Origin: Nostocales cyanobacterium LEGE 11386
GTDB taxonomy: Bacteria > Cyanobacteriota > Cyanobacteriia > Cyanobacteriales > Nostocaceae
NCBI GenBank assembly: GCA_015207155.1
Contig: JADEXK010000017.1
Span: forward strand, 28,389 to 92,388
Direction of reading: 5' to 3'
DNA length: 64,000 nucleotides
The notes below the pieces were generated by a model that did not search any database, had not been told where the DNA came from, and was given only the letters and a program-made list of their open reading frames with translations. The position numbers and the translations under genes are program-made. Shown one piece after another: positions 1 through 9,535 of this stretch. Positions within the stretch are counted from its first letter, which is position 1. The number at the start of each line of letters is the position of its first letter.

Positions 1-2
1 AA

Positions 3-2105
3 CGTCAAGCCCGTTATGCGGGACTGATTCATCAAAGTGGTAGGCATTTGATGAGTGTGGTCAATGACATTTTGGATTTGACCCGCATGGAGACGGGACA
101 GATGGATCTGGCCTTCGTCCCCGTGAAAATTCGTGCCGTGTGCGATCGCGCCCTCACAGAAGCCAAAGCTATTCACACTCAAACTACCAAAGCTACAACT
201 AGCCAATCTCCACCAGCAAATTCCTTACCTGAATTTACCATCTCCATTGAACCAGGCTTAGACCAGATTGTCGCAGATGAATTGCGCTTGCGTCAGATGC
301 TGGTACACCTACTTTCTAACGCCTTTAAGTTCACCGAAAACTCTGGAGAAATTGGGTTACGGGTGAGCCGTTGGGAAGGCTGGATTGCTTTTACAGTCTG
401 GGACACAGGCATTGGCATTCCCGAACATCAACAACATTTAATTTTCCAAAAGTTCCAACAATTGGAAAATCCCCTGACTCGCCAGTTTGAAGGTACTGGT
501 CTGGGGCTAGTCTTAACTAGGGCTTTAGCTCGCCTCCACGGAGGTGATGTCAGCTTTTTGTCTCGTGAAGGTAAAGGTAGCCAATTTACATTACTTCTAC
601 CACCCAGCCCACCCACAACAGGTTTCACCGAGCCAGGCGTGGAAGAAGAAATCCCCATGACTGAGACGCAAGGAGTCACAACCTCAGCACGTCAGCGCGT
701 CACCGCTACCGCCCAACATCATGCCACTAGTTCACAACGGTTAGTGCTAGTAGTGGAAGCAGTAGCTAGATATATTGAAGATTTGACCGAGCAACTTAAA
801 GGTTTAGGTTATCGGGTGGTAATTGCTCGCTCAGGCACAGAGGCGGTAGAAAAAGCCCGGCGCTTACAACCAAAAGCAATCTTCTTGAATCCTTTATTAC
901 CCTTATTGTCGGGTTGGGATGTACTGACCTTACTGAAATCTGATGCCGCAACTCGCCAAATTCCCGTAATGGTGACAGCGACAGGTGCCGAAAAAGAGCA
1001 AGCATTTTCTCACCGAGCCGATGGTTTCCTGAATTTGCCAGTAGACCATCAAGCCTTAGCACCACTCCTAGAGAAGTTATGTGCAACACCAGCAATTCAG
1101 CAATCAGGATTAGAAAATCACGAAATTACCCCGACCCAAACTCTACTGCGAATTCTCAGGTTGGTGAATCCTCACTTAGAATCAACTCACCCCCACCCTT
1201 CACTGCAAGAACATCGGGTGATTGAGGTAGACGACTTAGATCAGGCAGAACTCTTAGCACGGGTTTGGCAATTCGATGTCATTTTGCTGGATGTAGAAAG
1301 TTCTCTAGCCCAAACCTATCTGCAACAGTTAACTCAGTATCCTTTATTGGCTGATCTCCCTCTGGTAACTTGCGATGTAGCCACCACCTTGGCAGCTTCC
1401 CAAATACCTGGTTTGTCTGTGTTTCCTTACTTAACACCATTCACTCAAGACAATAAAAACCGCACCGATAAAACAGACCCCTTATTATCAGTTCTGCAAA
1501 TTGCATCGGGTATCTGCTGCCCACCCAGCATTTTAGTGGTAGATTTGACGATACTGCATGACTTACCACAGATTAGACGCAAACAAATCAGAGGGCAGAG
1601 GATAGCAAAAAACTCCTCACTCAGTAGTGATACTACCGAACGAGGATCTGAGTGGTTCCAAGCTTTAATTCAGTACTTACAAACAGCTGGCTTGAAAGCA
1701 GCCATGGGTCGCTGTTGGGCAGAAGTGTTACAGCAAATTCGGCACCAAAGCGTTGACTTACTGCTGATTTGTTTAGGAGAGTCTTCTATCCATAAAGATG
1801 TACTCAAAGCATTGAAAGCATTGGGAGATTTACCGTTCGATTTACCACCCATTTTGGTGATCGACCAGCGCTTAAATCACACTCAAATTAATTCCCTACC
1901 TGACATTTCCCAGACAGCAACTGAGCGCCAAAAAAACAGCAGATTAGACGCAGTAGAAACTGTCATGAGTACTTTAGCGCAGCTTGTCGAAGACACTGCC
2001 ACCCAAATTTTGCCTCGTTCTATATCAATGGAAGATTTATTACATCAAATCAATCAAGCTTTAGCTGTCAAAGATGTAATGCGTAATTCTAAAAAGGTAA
2101 GGTAA
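3..2105 (+). CDS. Hybrid sensor histidine kinase (partial, 5' end outside window): HisKA-HATPase followed by receiver-like domains
   Basis: Frame is open from base 3 (RQARYAGLIHQSGRHLMSVVNDILDLTRMETGQ, HisKA dimerization helix), then HATPase boxes (LLSNAFKFTE, DTGIGIP, GTGLGLVLTRALARLHGG) and REC-like segments. Confidence 0.88.
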   Translation, partial: RQARYAGLIHQSGRHLMSVVNDILDLTRMETGQMDLAFVPVKIRAVCDRALTEAKAIHTQTTKATTSQSPPANSLPEFTISIEPGLDQIVADELRLRQMLVHLLSNAFKFTENSGEIGLRVSRWEGWIAFTVWDTGIGIPEHQQHLIFQKFQQLENPLTRQFEGTGLGLVLTRALARLHGGDVSFLSREGKGSQFTLLLPPSPPTTGFTEPGVEEEIPMTETQGVTTSARQRVTATAQHHATSSQRLVLVVEAVARYIEDLTEQLKGLGYRVVIARSGTEAVEKARRLQPKAIFLNPLLPLLSGWDVLTLLKSDAATRQIPVMVTATGAEKEQAFSHRADGFLNLPVDHQALAPLLEKLCATPAIQQSGLENHEITPTQTLLRILRLVNPHLESTHPHPSLQEHRVIEVDDLDQAELLARVWQFDVILLDVESSLAQTYLQQLTQYPLLADLPLVTCDVATTLAASQIPGLSVFPYLTPFTQDNKNRTDKTDPLLSVLQIASGICCPPSILVVDLTILHDLPQIRRKQIRGQRIAKNSSLSSDTTERGSEWFQALIQYLQTAGLKAAMGRCWAEVLQQIRHQSVDLLLICLGESSIHKDVLKALKALGDLPFDLPPILVIDQRLNHTQINSLPDISQTATERQKNSRLDAVETVMSTLAQLVEDTATQILPRSISMEDLLHQINQALAVKDVMRNSKKVR

Positions 2106-2209
2106 ATTTTTGTTTGTAGTGAGCGATTTATCGCTTTCTTACGAGATTTTAAAGGGCTAAAACCCTGACTACGAAATTAAGCCTTACTACTTAATTCGTA
2201 ATTATTTTA

Positions 2210-4078
2210 TTAGCTAATTTTGGCTAGTTTAGTTGATGATATTTTTAGCTTTTCTTTGTTCATTTTCCTAAAAGAAACTCGAATTAATTGATAGGCACCT
2301 TTAGTAGCTAAATTATCATAAATGTCTGGTTGCAAGTCCATTTTGACAAAAGTTTTCGGTTCAGCTAAGACTAGCAAAGAGGAATTTTTGGCTAACTGGG
2401 CACCCCGGTTTTGAATATGCTCTACAGCGTCCTTTGTCAGTTTGATGAAATTTATGTGTTTTTGGGTGTAAAATACTACGCTTGGCTTTTTGAAACCCAC
2501 CATAACTAGTTCTTCCTGCGGTTTTTGCACTTCCACCACAACAGCAGATAATTCCCTTAAAGGTAGCTGACGTTGCTGATCCATCAAAAATAAAGCAGGC
2601 ATCAAAACAATCATTAAGAATGCCACAAACAACCCTAAATTCACGTTGATAATAGAGTGCCAACGGCGACTTAAGATTAAAATTGCCATGATGATGGCAC
2701 CAAATAGCCAAATGAATCCCCCTAGTCCTGGTAAGCCAGCATTTTGAATCAGTAGGCGGAAGTCTGGTGCCACTGAATTACTACCTAGTAAATAAAATAT
2801 GTGAAACAGTGCTACTGCCAGTATCGTGACAAATCCAACATTGATCCAAGCACTGGCTTTGAGGAAAGAGGAAGCAGAAGCAGTTTTTTGGTTCTTGTCC
2901 TGGAAAAAGTCACTCCATAACAGCGCCACGAGAATAGCGGCGGCTGGCATTAAAGGTAAAACATAGCTAGGGAGTTTAGTAACAGCAATAGTAAAAAAGC
3001 CAAAGATACTAATGAACCAGATACAGGCAAATAAACCCAATTGCTGAAAGCGTTCTTGGGAGCGCCAGTGCGATCGCTGCCAAAATTTCAACCTCACCAT
3101 GGCTACAGGTAAGTAAACTGAGTATGGCGCAAAGCCTAGAAGCACCACGAGAAAATAAAAATACCAGGGTGCTGAATGACCATTAACTACTTCTGTGAAG
3201 CGTTCCAGGTTGTGATAACCAAAAAAGGAGTTAATGTAATTCCAACCATTACGCCAAACTACTAACAAATACCAAGGTGCTGATAAACCGAAAATCATCA
3301 GCATCCCCATGAGGAGACGCATTTCCTTGAATACTTCTCGTACCTTGCCTACATAAAATAGAAATCCAGCGATAATTAGCCCCGGCAAAACAATTCCCAC
3401 AGGCCCTTTGCTCAAAATCGCCCCAGCAATTAGCACGTAACAGGCCAAATACCATTTGTTAGGTAATAGGGATCGGGAGTGAAGCATTGAGGAAGTAACA
3501 TCTACTTCTGCTTTTTCCTGTGCATATCCCAGAAAAAAGCATAACAAGGCTGATGCCATGCAACCAGTCAGCAGCATATCTGAGACACCCGTTCTTCCCC
3601 AGACAATCATCTCGGCATTGAGTGCCAACATCGCTGCGGCAATGAAAGCTGTTAAGTAGCGGCGAGTAGGATGTGAAACCTGCTCTAATGCATCTTTTTG
3701 AGAGAAATACCATTGTACGGTGTAAAACGTTAAAGCAATGACTCCCAGGGATGCGATCGCTGAAGGCAGACGTACTGCCCATTCATTCACCCCCAAAATT
3801 GTATAGGCGATCGCTTGACACCAGTAAATTAAAGCAGGTTTATCAAACCGCGTTTCGCCATTGAAAAAGGGAGTGATCCAGTCACCTGTAACAAACATTT
3901 GACGGGAGGCTTCAGCAAACAAGGGTTCTGTTTCATCAATCAAGCCCACACTGCCTAAATTCCATCCATAAGCAATCCAACTAATCAGAAGTAATACAGT
4001 CACAGCGAAACTGGGACTTTTCACTAGATTGTTGAACCACTGGTTAACAGTACGCGGAACACTCAATTTCATCCTCAT
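2210..4078 (-). CDS. PMT/ArnT-like glycosyltransferase family 39 membrane protein
   Basis: 622 aa multi-TM protein, N-terminal DETEPLFAEASRQM...GDWITPFFNGETRFDKPALIYW motif typical of ArnT-like glycosyltransferases. Confidence 0.85.
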   Translation of the reverse strand: MRMKLSVPRTVNQWFNNLVKSPSFAVTVLLLISWIAYGWNLGSVGLIDETEPLFAEASRQMFVTGDWITPFFNGETRFDKPALIYWCQAIAYTILGVNEWAVRLPSAIASLGVIALTFYTVQWYFSQKDALEQVSHPTRRYLTAFIAAAMLALNAEMIVWGRTGVSDMLLTGCMASALLCFFLGYAQEKAEVDVTSSMLHSRSLLPNKWYLACYVLIAGAILSKGPVGIVLPGLIIAGFLFYVGKVREVFKEMRLLMGMLMIFGLSAPWYLLVVWRNGWNYINSFFGYHNLERFTEVVNGHSAPWYFYFLVVLLGFAPYSVYLPVAMVRLKFWQRSHWRSQERFQQLGLFACIWFISIFGFFTIAVTKLPSYVLPLMPAAAILVALLWSDFFQDKNQKTASASSFLKASAWINVGFVTILAVALFHIFYLLGSNSVAPDFRLLIQNAGLPGLGGFIWLFGAIIMAILILSRRWHSIINVNLGLFVAFLMIVLMPALFLMDQQRQLPLRELSAVVVEVQKPQEELVMVGFKKPSVVFYTQKHINFIKLTKDAVEHIQNRGAQLAKNSSLLVLAEPKTFVKMDLQPDIYDNLATKGAYQLIRVSFRKMNKEKLKISSTKLAKIS

Positions 4079-4211
4079 TAGTCATTAAATAGTCAACAAT
4101 TAAACATAACTAGTCAATAGTCGTTGAATAGCTATGTTTTGTTCTTGTAAAAGGGAATAGGGAATGGGGAATTGGTTATTTACCTTGTCCCCCCATCCCC
4201 TTCCAGTCCCG

Positions 4212-4832
4212 TTAAGGACTCAGTACCAATAACCATTCGCGATTTTGCGTATTCCATTTAGGCAAGGAAGTTTCTCCGACAACATACGGGCCCCAGTAGC
4301 GCCGGGAACCATCTTGGGCAAAGGCAACTATAATATCTCCCTTCTCCAATTTGAGGTTCCCATGAGGCAGGGACAGAAGCAACCCCTTTTCACTACCTTC
4401 TTGGGGATCAAAATCCCAATGAGCAGGAATATCATAGTTAGTTGGTTTATTACTAGAATCTTTCTCTAGTGGCTGCCGTGGTAGTAAAGCTAACCTCACA
4501 GGTTGGTCTGTTTGATTGCTCATGCGTAAAGTGCCTTGATTTTTGGCATCAGCAGCCGGGTTTTGACGCTCTGCCAAGATGTGAGTACTGCTTCCCACTT
4601 GATTTGTTGGGGTGGTTGCTGGACTTGAGGTGCTAGTAGAAGTAACTGTTTCATCTGGGACAGGTGATGCTGAAGTGACATCCAATTGTGATGTGTCTTG
4701 AGATATCGGTGAAGATGTATGGGGATTAGTTGACTCAAAAGACACACTCATTTCCCAACATCCCATCAGTAATCCCAGTAGCCCCAAAGCACAAGCTGTA
4801 ACAACAGTGTTTCGATATACTGAAGATTTCAT
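4212..4832 (-). CDS. Putative lipoprotein of unknown function
   Basis: 206 aa ORF with signal peptide and lipobox-like LLMGC, Ser/Thr/Pro-rich linker. Confidence 0.6.
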   Translation of the reverse strand: MKSSVYRNTVVTACALGLLGLLMGCWEMSVSFESTNPHTSSPISQDTSQLDVTSASPVPDETVTSTSTSSPATTPTNQVGSSTHILAERQNPAADAKNQGTLRMSNQTDQPVRLALLPRQPLEKDSSNKPTNYDIPAHWDFDPQEGSEKGLLLSLPHGNLKLEKGDIIVAFAQDGSRRYWGPYVVGETSLPKWNTQNREWLLVLSP

Positions 4833-5390
4833 ATTGATAGTGATTAGTAATAATATTTTGTTTAGGCTTGACCAAATACTAGCCTATTATTTGCAGCAGT
4901 AATCTGGGATATCTAACTACTCGCTCACCAGAGATTTTCGTGAAATTAGGATATGCAATGTATCATAAATATCATTTTTTGCAGAAAAGTAGAGCATAAA
5001 AAATCACCTTGTTTCTCAATCAAAAAAGGGTAGAAAAGCCTGCTTATTCGTGAATTAATTCAGAATAACAGCCAAAAATTGCAAAATATGATACATAAAT
5101 CTGAAAATTATTTGTAGAAATACAAAAAGCTGCTTTTCAGAATTAAGTAGTGTGAGCAACAAGGTATTTTTTGTAAATCCCCAGATTTTACTACTGTAAA
5201 TTTTTCATATTTCTTAATAATTTACAGTGAAGTTAAAATTTAGTAGCTATTCATACCAATTTTGTGTGAAGCTGTGCTTAATTCACTCCAGGCTCACAAG
5301 CAAAGCCTGCTTGGCAGACTAATTGGCATATCTTCACCAAAAAATGGTATCACAACACTATTAAAAGTTTCGCAAAAATCCTCACCTCAG

Positions 5391-5723
5391 ATGCAAAACA
5401 CTCGTCTCACAAACTTATTCGATGCCATTGCTAGGCGGTTGGGGCAATGGTTTTTAAATCCTTGGCGACGTCTATCGCTATTGATTATTAATTTTTTATT
5501 CGGCTTTTTTCTAGGAACAGCAATTTCCACCATCGCTGGACAAAGAGGCACATTAGACATTTTGATAGCTGGTATTTTAGTGGCGTTGACAGAGATTACT
5601 AGCAGGATATTTTATAGTCGCAGCTTTTTGGCAAGGCAAGCACTTTGGGTAGAATCACTAAACTTGTTGAAAGTGGGTTTCATCTACAGCATGTTTGTCG
5701 AAGCCTTTAAACTGGGTTCATAA
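5391..5723 (+). CDS. Ycf20-like (DUF565) protein
   Basis: Internal ATG of ORF 5262..5723; MQNTRLTNLFDAIARRLGQWFLNPWRRLSLLIINFLFGFFLGTAISTIAGQ matches the Ycf20 pattern. Confidence 0.75.
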   Translation: MQNTRLTNLFDAIARRLGQWFLNPWRRLSLLIINFLFGFFLGTAISTIAGQRGTLDILIAGILVALTEITSRIFYSRSFLARQALWVESLNLLKVGFIYSMFVEAFKLGS

Positions 5724-5809
5724 AGGCTACTAAATTTAGTAGAGCTATGTTGAGTATTTTAACTGGTTGACAAAAAGAACTCACTCTTGTCATCTCACGG
5801 ATACATTTC

Positions 5810-6652
5810 TCATGTAGAAAATGGCTGAAGATGCTGCTTAAACCATGACTGAAGACATTGCCAGCCTTGCTTGGCTTCTGTTTCGCGGTAGGAGGGACGA
5901 TAATCGGCAAAAAAGGCGTGGGGTGCATCGGGGTAGACAATGATTTTGGATTGGCTACTGCTGGACTTGAGGCGAACGCGCATCTGCTCTACAGTATCCA
6001 GAGGAATACCTGTATCCTGACCACCGTAGAGTCCGAGGACAGGGACTCGCAAATCAGAGGCAATATCAACTGGATGCTGGGGTGTAAGTTCGGTATTATC
6101 GCCCACCAATCGCCCGTACCAGGCCACACCTGCCTTGACTTGAGGATTATGTGCTGCATACAGCCAGGTAATACGACCGCCCCAGCAGAAGCCTGTAATT
6201 CCCAACTTCTTGGCGTTGCCCTTAGCTGATTTCACAGCCCAGTCTACCGTGGCATCAAGATCAGATAGTACCTGAGCATCTGGCACTTTCGCGACTATCG
6301 GACGAATTTCGTCTATGCTGGTTAACTTTGACACATCACCTTGACGCACGAACATTTCCGGTGCGATCGCTAAATACCCTAAATTAGCAAAGCGACGACA
6401 AACATCCTGGATATGCTCATGCACGCCAAAGATTTCTTGAATCACCAGCACAATGGGGAAATTTTCCCCCTTTACAGGTACAGCTCTGTAAGCAGGAATT
6501 TCACCATCTGAGACGGGAATTTTCACCGCACCTGCTACCAACCCCTGAGCGTCGGTGGTAATCACTTGAGCCGAAATAGGCTGCACGGCGAGGGCAAAGC
6601 CAGTCGCTAAGGTGGCAGTTGTGATAAATTTGCGGCGTGTTATTTCTTTCAT
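5810..6652 (-). CDS. Dienelactone hydrolase family protein, Tat-type signal
   Basis: RRKFIT twin-Arg signal; [28 protein letters not shown] nucleophile motif, APHAFF His region. Confidence 0.88.
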   Translation of the reverse strand: MKEITRRKFITTATLATGFALAVQPISAQVITTDAQGLVAGAVKIPVSDGEIPAYRAVPVKGENFPIVLVIQEIFGVHEHIQDVCRRFANLGYLAIAPEMFVRQGDVSKLTSIDEIRPIVAKVPDAQVLSDLDATVDWAVKSAKGNAKKLGITGFCWGGRITWLYAAHNPQVKAGVAWYGRLVGDNTELTPQHPVDIASDLRVPVLGLYGGQDTGIPLDTVEQMRVRLKSSSSQSKIIVYPDAPHAFFADYRPSYRETEAKQGWQCLQSWFKQHLQPFST

Positions 6653-6955
6653 GATTTTGATAGTCAGCTATACAACCTAAATTCCGCAGGTAAGTGAAGA
6701 GATTAATAGTATTTTCGACGAATGACACTATAAGTACCAGAAATAAGAGTACAAGATATTGACCACTGTGAGATAGTGGCAGGTATCATAGACCAGATGT
6801 GTTTGGTAGAGCAACACAAGAATATACTGACTCCAGTTCAAGGCTCCTCAACAAGCGATCGCCATTAAAGAATTAAGAAAATTATCAGGCAGTGACGACA
6901 ATGGCGCTAAACTCTTATGACGAATAAGCCCTTAGAGTCAACTTGATAGCTTCTG

Positions 6956-7187
6956 ATGAAATTAGCCGATATCCTCAAAGACTCAAATTACAAGCTGTCG
7001 CAGTTTACGATCGCTGAAATTGAGCAGTTAGAGCAGACAAGCATCTCGCAAAGCACGAGAGCAATCCAAACAACTGCTAGAAATTGCTAAAACAGGAGTA
7101 GAACGGGCGATAGAGACTGATAAAGCCACAGCAACAGCTTGGATAAACCAGCAAATTGAAGCGGTTGGCATTAATTTATCAAATTAA
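6956..7187 (+). pseudogene. Frameshifted/internally deleted remnant; start resembles the N-terminus of type I RM N-6 methylases, end is the ~100-bp 3'-end repeat (copy A)
   Basis: ATG 6956 reads MKLADILKDSNYKLSQFTIAEIEQLEQ then leaves frame; another frame reads ASRKAREQSKQLLEIAKTGVERAIETDKATATAWINQQIEAVGINLSN*. Confidence 0.55.
7071..7187 (+). repeat. 3'-end fragment repeat, copy A
   Basis: caactgctagaaattgctaaaacaggagtagaacgggcgatagagactga...; recurs at 7689, 8437 and 9118. Confidence 0.85.
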
Positions 7188-7208
7188 ACTTAATTTAATG
7201 GAGGCATA

Positions 7209-7418
7209 ATGTCTGAGATTATCCTAAACCCAGAACAACTCAAGGAAATCTTGAAAAGTGCGATCGTCGAATTGATTCGTGATAACCGTGAAGAAGTCTC
7301 TGAATTTTTGACGGAAATTATTGAAGACATAGCAATGGAACGAGCGATCGCGGAAGGTGAAACAACTGACCTGGTTAGCCGCGACTCCATCTTTCAACTT
7401 TTGGAGCCGAAATCGTGA
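7209..7418 (+). CDS. Putative antitoxin of RelE-type module
   Basis: 69 aa, overlaps the downstream toxin ORF by 4 nt (GTGA), typical TA operon layout. Confidence 0.65.
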   Translation: MSEIILNPEQLKEILKSAIVELIRDNREEVSEFLTEIIEDIAMERAIAEGETTDLVSRDSIFQLLEPKS

Positions 7419-7681
7419 AGGTCGAGTTCAGAAAAAGCTTTGAAAAGGATCTTGGTAAGATTCAAGATGAGGACTTGCTCCTGAGAATTAAAACTGTAAT
7501 AGAAGAAATGGAAACTGCTGAAAGTCTCTTGAAGATCAGCAACATCAAAAAACTTAAGGCAGATGGAAATTACTACCGTATCCGAGTTGGTGACTATCGA
7601 ATTGGTTTTGCCGAAGACGAAGATGTGATTACCTTTGTTCGTGTATTACATCGCAAGGAAATATATCGGTATTTTCCATAG
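7415..7681 (+). CDS. RelE/ParE family toxin
   Basis: MKVEFRKSFEKDLGKIQDEDLLLRIKTVIEEME...NYYRIRVGDYRIGFAEDEDVITFVRVLHRKEIYRYFP. Confidence 0.85.
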   Translation: MKVEFRKSFEKDLGKIQDEDLLLRIKTVIEEMETAESLLKISNIKKLKADGNYYRIRVGDYRIGFAEDEDVITFVRVLHRKEIYRYFP

Positions 7682-7688
7682 TGAATAA

Positions 7689-7811
7689 CTACTGCTAGAA
7701 ATTGCTAAAACACGAGTAGAACAGGCGATAGAGACTGATGAAGCGACAGCCACAACTTGGATAAACAAGCAACTTGAAACCTTGGGTATTAACCTAACCA
7801 CGGCCACTTAA
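7689..7811 (+). repeat. 3'-end fragment repeat, copy B
   Basis: Translates LLEIAKTRVEQAIETDEATATTWINKQLETLGINLTTAT*, starting just after the toxin stop codon. Confidence 0.85.
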
Positions 7812-7826
7812 CATACTGGAGTAGCA

Positions 7827-8066
7827 ATGAAAGCACTTAAAGTCATGGCAACGATCAATGAGGAGGGACAACTCACCTTAGATCATCCTCTTACAACAGA
7901 TAAAAACAGCCGTGTAGAAGTCATTGTTTTAATCCCAGATAAAGAAACCCCAGATGAGGCATCTCAGGCAGAAGTTTTAGCAGATTTCCGGCAAGCTTGG
8001 CACGAAGCCATGACTGGGCAAACAATTCCCGTTGCTCAACTTTGGGAAGGTCTTGAAGATGGTTGA
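7827..8066 (+). CDS. Putative antitoxin
   Basis: 79 aa (MKALKVMATINEEGQLTLDHPL...) overlapping the start of a RelE-like ORF. Confidence 0.65.
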   Translation: MKALKVMATINEEGQLTLDHPLTTDKNSRVEVIVLIPDKETPDEASQAEVLADFRQAWHEAMTGQTIPVAQLWEGLEDG

Positions 8067-8436
8067 TCAGCCTTTGATTCAAGTTGAAGCTTCGCCAACT
8101 TTTAAACGAAATCTACGCGCTCTTGCTAAGAAATATCGCAGTATTCGGAATGACATACAACCTGTTATTGAACAACTTCAGCAGGGAGAGTTGCCAGGAG
8201 ATCAAATACCTGGTGTGGGTTATGCAATCTTCAAGTTGAGAGTCCGAAATAGCAACACTCAAAAAGGTAAAAGTGGCGGCTATCGTCTGATTTATTACGT
8301 CAAAACAGCAACTGGAATTATTCTGCTGACTGTTTATACCAAATCTGAACAAGTTGATATTGCAGCAAAGGATATTCAGAGCATCATTGCAGAATATGAG
8401 CAACAGACAATTAATGATGAAGAAAGGGATATATAA
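8059..8436 (+). CDS. RelE-like toxin
   Basis: ATG 8059; TFKRNLRALAKKYRSIRNDIQPVIEQLQ...GVGYAIFKLRVRNSNTQKGKSGGYRLIYYVK. Confidence 0.8.
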   Translation: MVDQPLIQVEASPTFKRNLRALAKKYRSIRNDIQPVIEQLQQGELPGDQIPGVGYAIFKLRVRNSNTQKGKSGGYRLIYYVKTATGIILLTVYTKSEQVDIAAKDIQSIIAEYEQQTINDEERDI

Positions 8437-8539
8437 ACAATTGCTAGAAATTACTAAAACAGGAGTAGAGCAGGATCAAGAGAAGGCAACAACTTGGATA
8501 AACCAGCAACTTGAAGTCTTGGGGGTAACGCTGACATGA
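8437..8539 (+). repeat. 3'-end fragment repeat, copy C
   Basis: Translates KQLLEITKTGVEQDQEKATTWINQQLEVLGVTLT*; its stop overlaps the next ATG (ATGA). Confidence 0.85.
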
Positions 8540-9117
8540 TGATGCAGGCTGAAGTAAAGAAAATCTATACACCCGAAGAGTATCTCGATTTTGAGGTGAA
8601 TTCAGATATTCGGCATGAGTATATCAATGGAGAAATCATCCCTATGACTGGCGGCACTCCCAAACATAATGAAATTGCCAGTATTCTCAATGCCGCCTTA
8701 AGAGTCAGTTTGAAAGGGAAACCGTACAGTATTTTTGTAGCGGATCAACGGCTTTGGATTCCCAATCGCACGCTTTACACCTACCCGGATGTCATGGTTT
8801 TCCCCCGCCCACTTGAACGACAACAGGGACGAACTGATACAATTACTAACCCGGTGATGATCGCCGAAGTGCTTTCAAAATCAACCAAAAGCTACGATAG
8901 AGATGAAAAATTTTCAGCGTATCGTACCATTCCAACATTTCAAGAATATTTATTGATTGATCAATATACTGCTCATGTTGAGCAATACTCCAAAGCTGAC
9001 TCCCATAGATGGATCTTTACTGAATATGACGATACAGAATCTTATATTTCACTCTCATCGATTCCCTTTGAAATTCGTTTAGCAGATATCTATGAAAATA
9101 TTGAATTTGAGCCATAG
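8536..9117 (+). CDS. Uma2 family (DUF820) endonuclease-like protein
   Basis: YTPEEYLDFEVNSDIRHEYINGEIIPMTGGTPKHNEI...YPDVMVF...NPVMIAEVLSKSTKSYDRDEKFSAYRTIPTFQEYLLID. Confidence 0.9.
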   Translation: MMMQAEVKKIYTPEEYLDFEVNSDIRHEYINGEIIPMTGGTPKHNEIASILNAALRVSLKGKPYSIFVADQRLWIPNRTLYTYPDVMVFPRPLERQQGRTDTITNPVMIAEVLSKSTKSYDRDEKFSAYRTIPTFQEYLLIDQYTAHVEQYSKADSHRWIFTEYDDTESYISLSSIPFEIRLADIYENIEFEP

Positions 9118-9225
9118 TGGAAATTGCTAAACCACAAGTAGAACGGGCGATAGAGACTGATGAAGAGAAGGCGATGACTTGGATGAACCAGTAACTTGAA
9201 GCTTTGGGGCTAGAAATGCGATGAC
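9118..9225 (+). repeat. 3'-end fragment repeat, copy D (internal stop)
   Basis: gaaattgctaaaccacaagtagaacgggcgatagagactgatgaagag...; reads EIAKPQVERAIETDEEKAMTWMNQ*LEALGLEMR*. Confidence 0.8.
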
Positions 9226-9535
9226 GATTACTGCAATAGATTTGCCAATGGATCAGATTCGTGAGTTTTGTCACAAGTGGCAAGTTACCGAATTTGCCCT
9301 GTTCGGCTCCGTCCTACGCGATGACTTTCGCCCCGACAGCGATATTGATGTGTTGATCAGCTTTTCTCCAGCTGCGAAACGGGGCTTAACTGAAACTCTG
9401 CAAATGCGCGATGAACTGCAAGCTATTTTTAACCGACCTGTAGATTTGCTTGTAAAAGCCGCGATCGAGCGCAGTGAAAACTGGCTCAGACGTAAAAATA
9501 TTTTGGAATCTGCACAAGTCATCTATGCCGCGTGA
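9221..9535 (+). CDS. mntA: MNT-type nucleotidyltransferase (antitoxin of MNT/HEPN module)
   Basis: FALFGSVLRDDFRPDSDIDVLISF nucleotidyltransferase signature. Confidence 0.85.
   Translation: MTITAIDLPMDQIREFCHKWQVTEFALFGSVLRDDFRPDSDIDVLISFSPAAKRGLTETLQMRDELQAIFNRPVDLLVKAAIERSENWLRRKNILESAQVIYAA

Noticed and set aside
428-679. Minus-strand ORF opposite the histidine kinase
   Set aside because: Antisense to a well-supported CDS, low-quality composition, no recognisable domain; the same applies to most 60-120 aa antisense ORFs in the track.
5858-6229. Plus-strand 123-aa ORF over the dienelactone hydrolase gene
   Set aside because: Antisense shadow of a clear hydrolase reading frame.
7071-9225. 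CRISPR-like interpretation of the four ~100-bp repeats
   Set aside because: Only four diverged copies, units too long, and the intervening DNA is protein-coding modules rather than short unique spacers; no cas genes.
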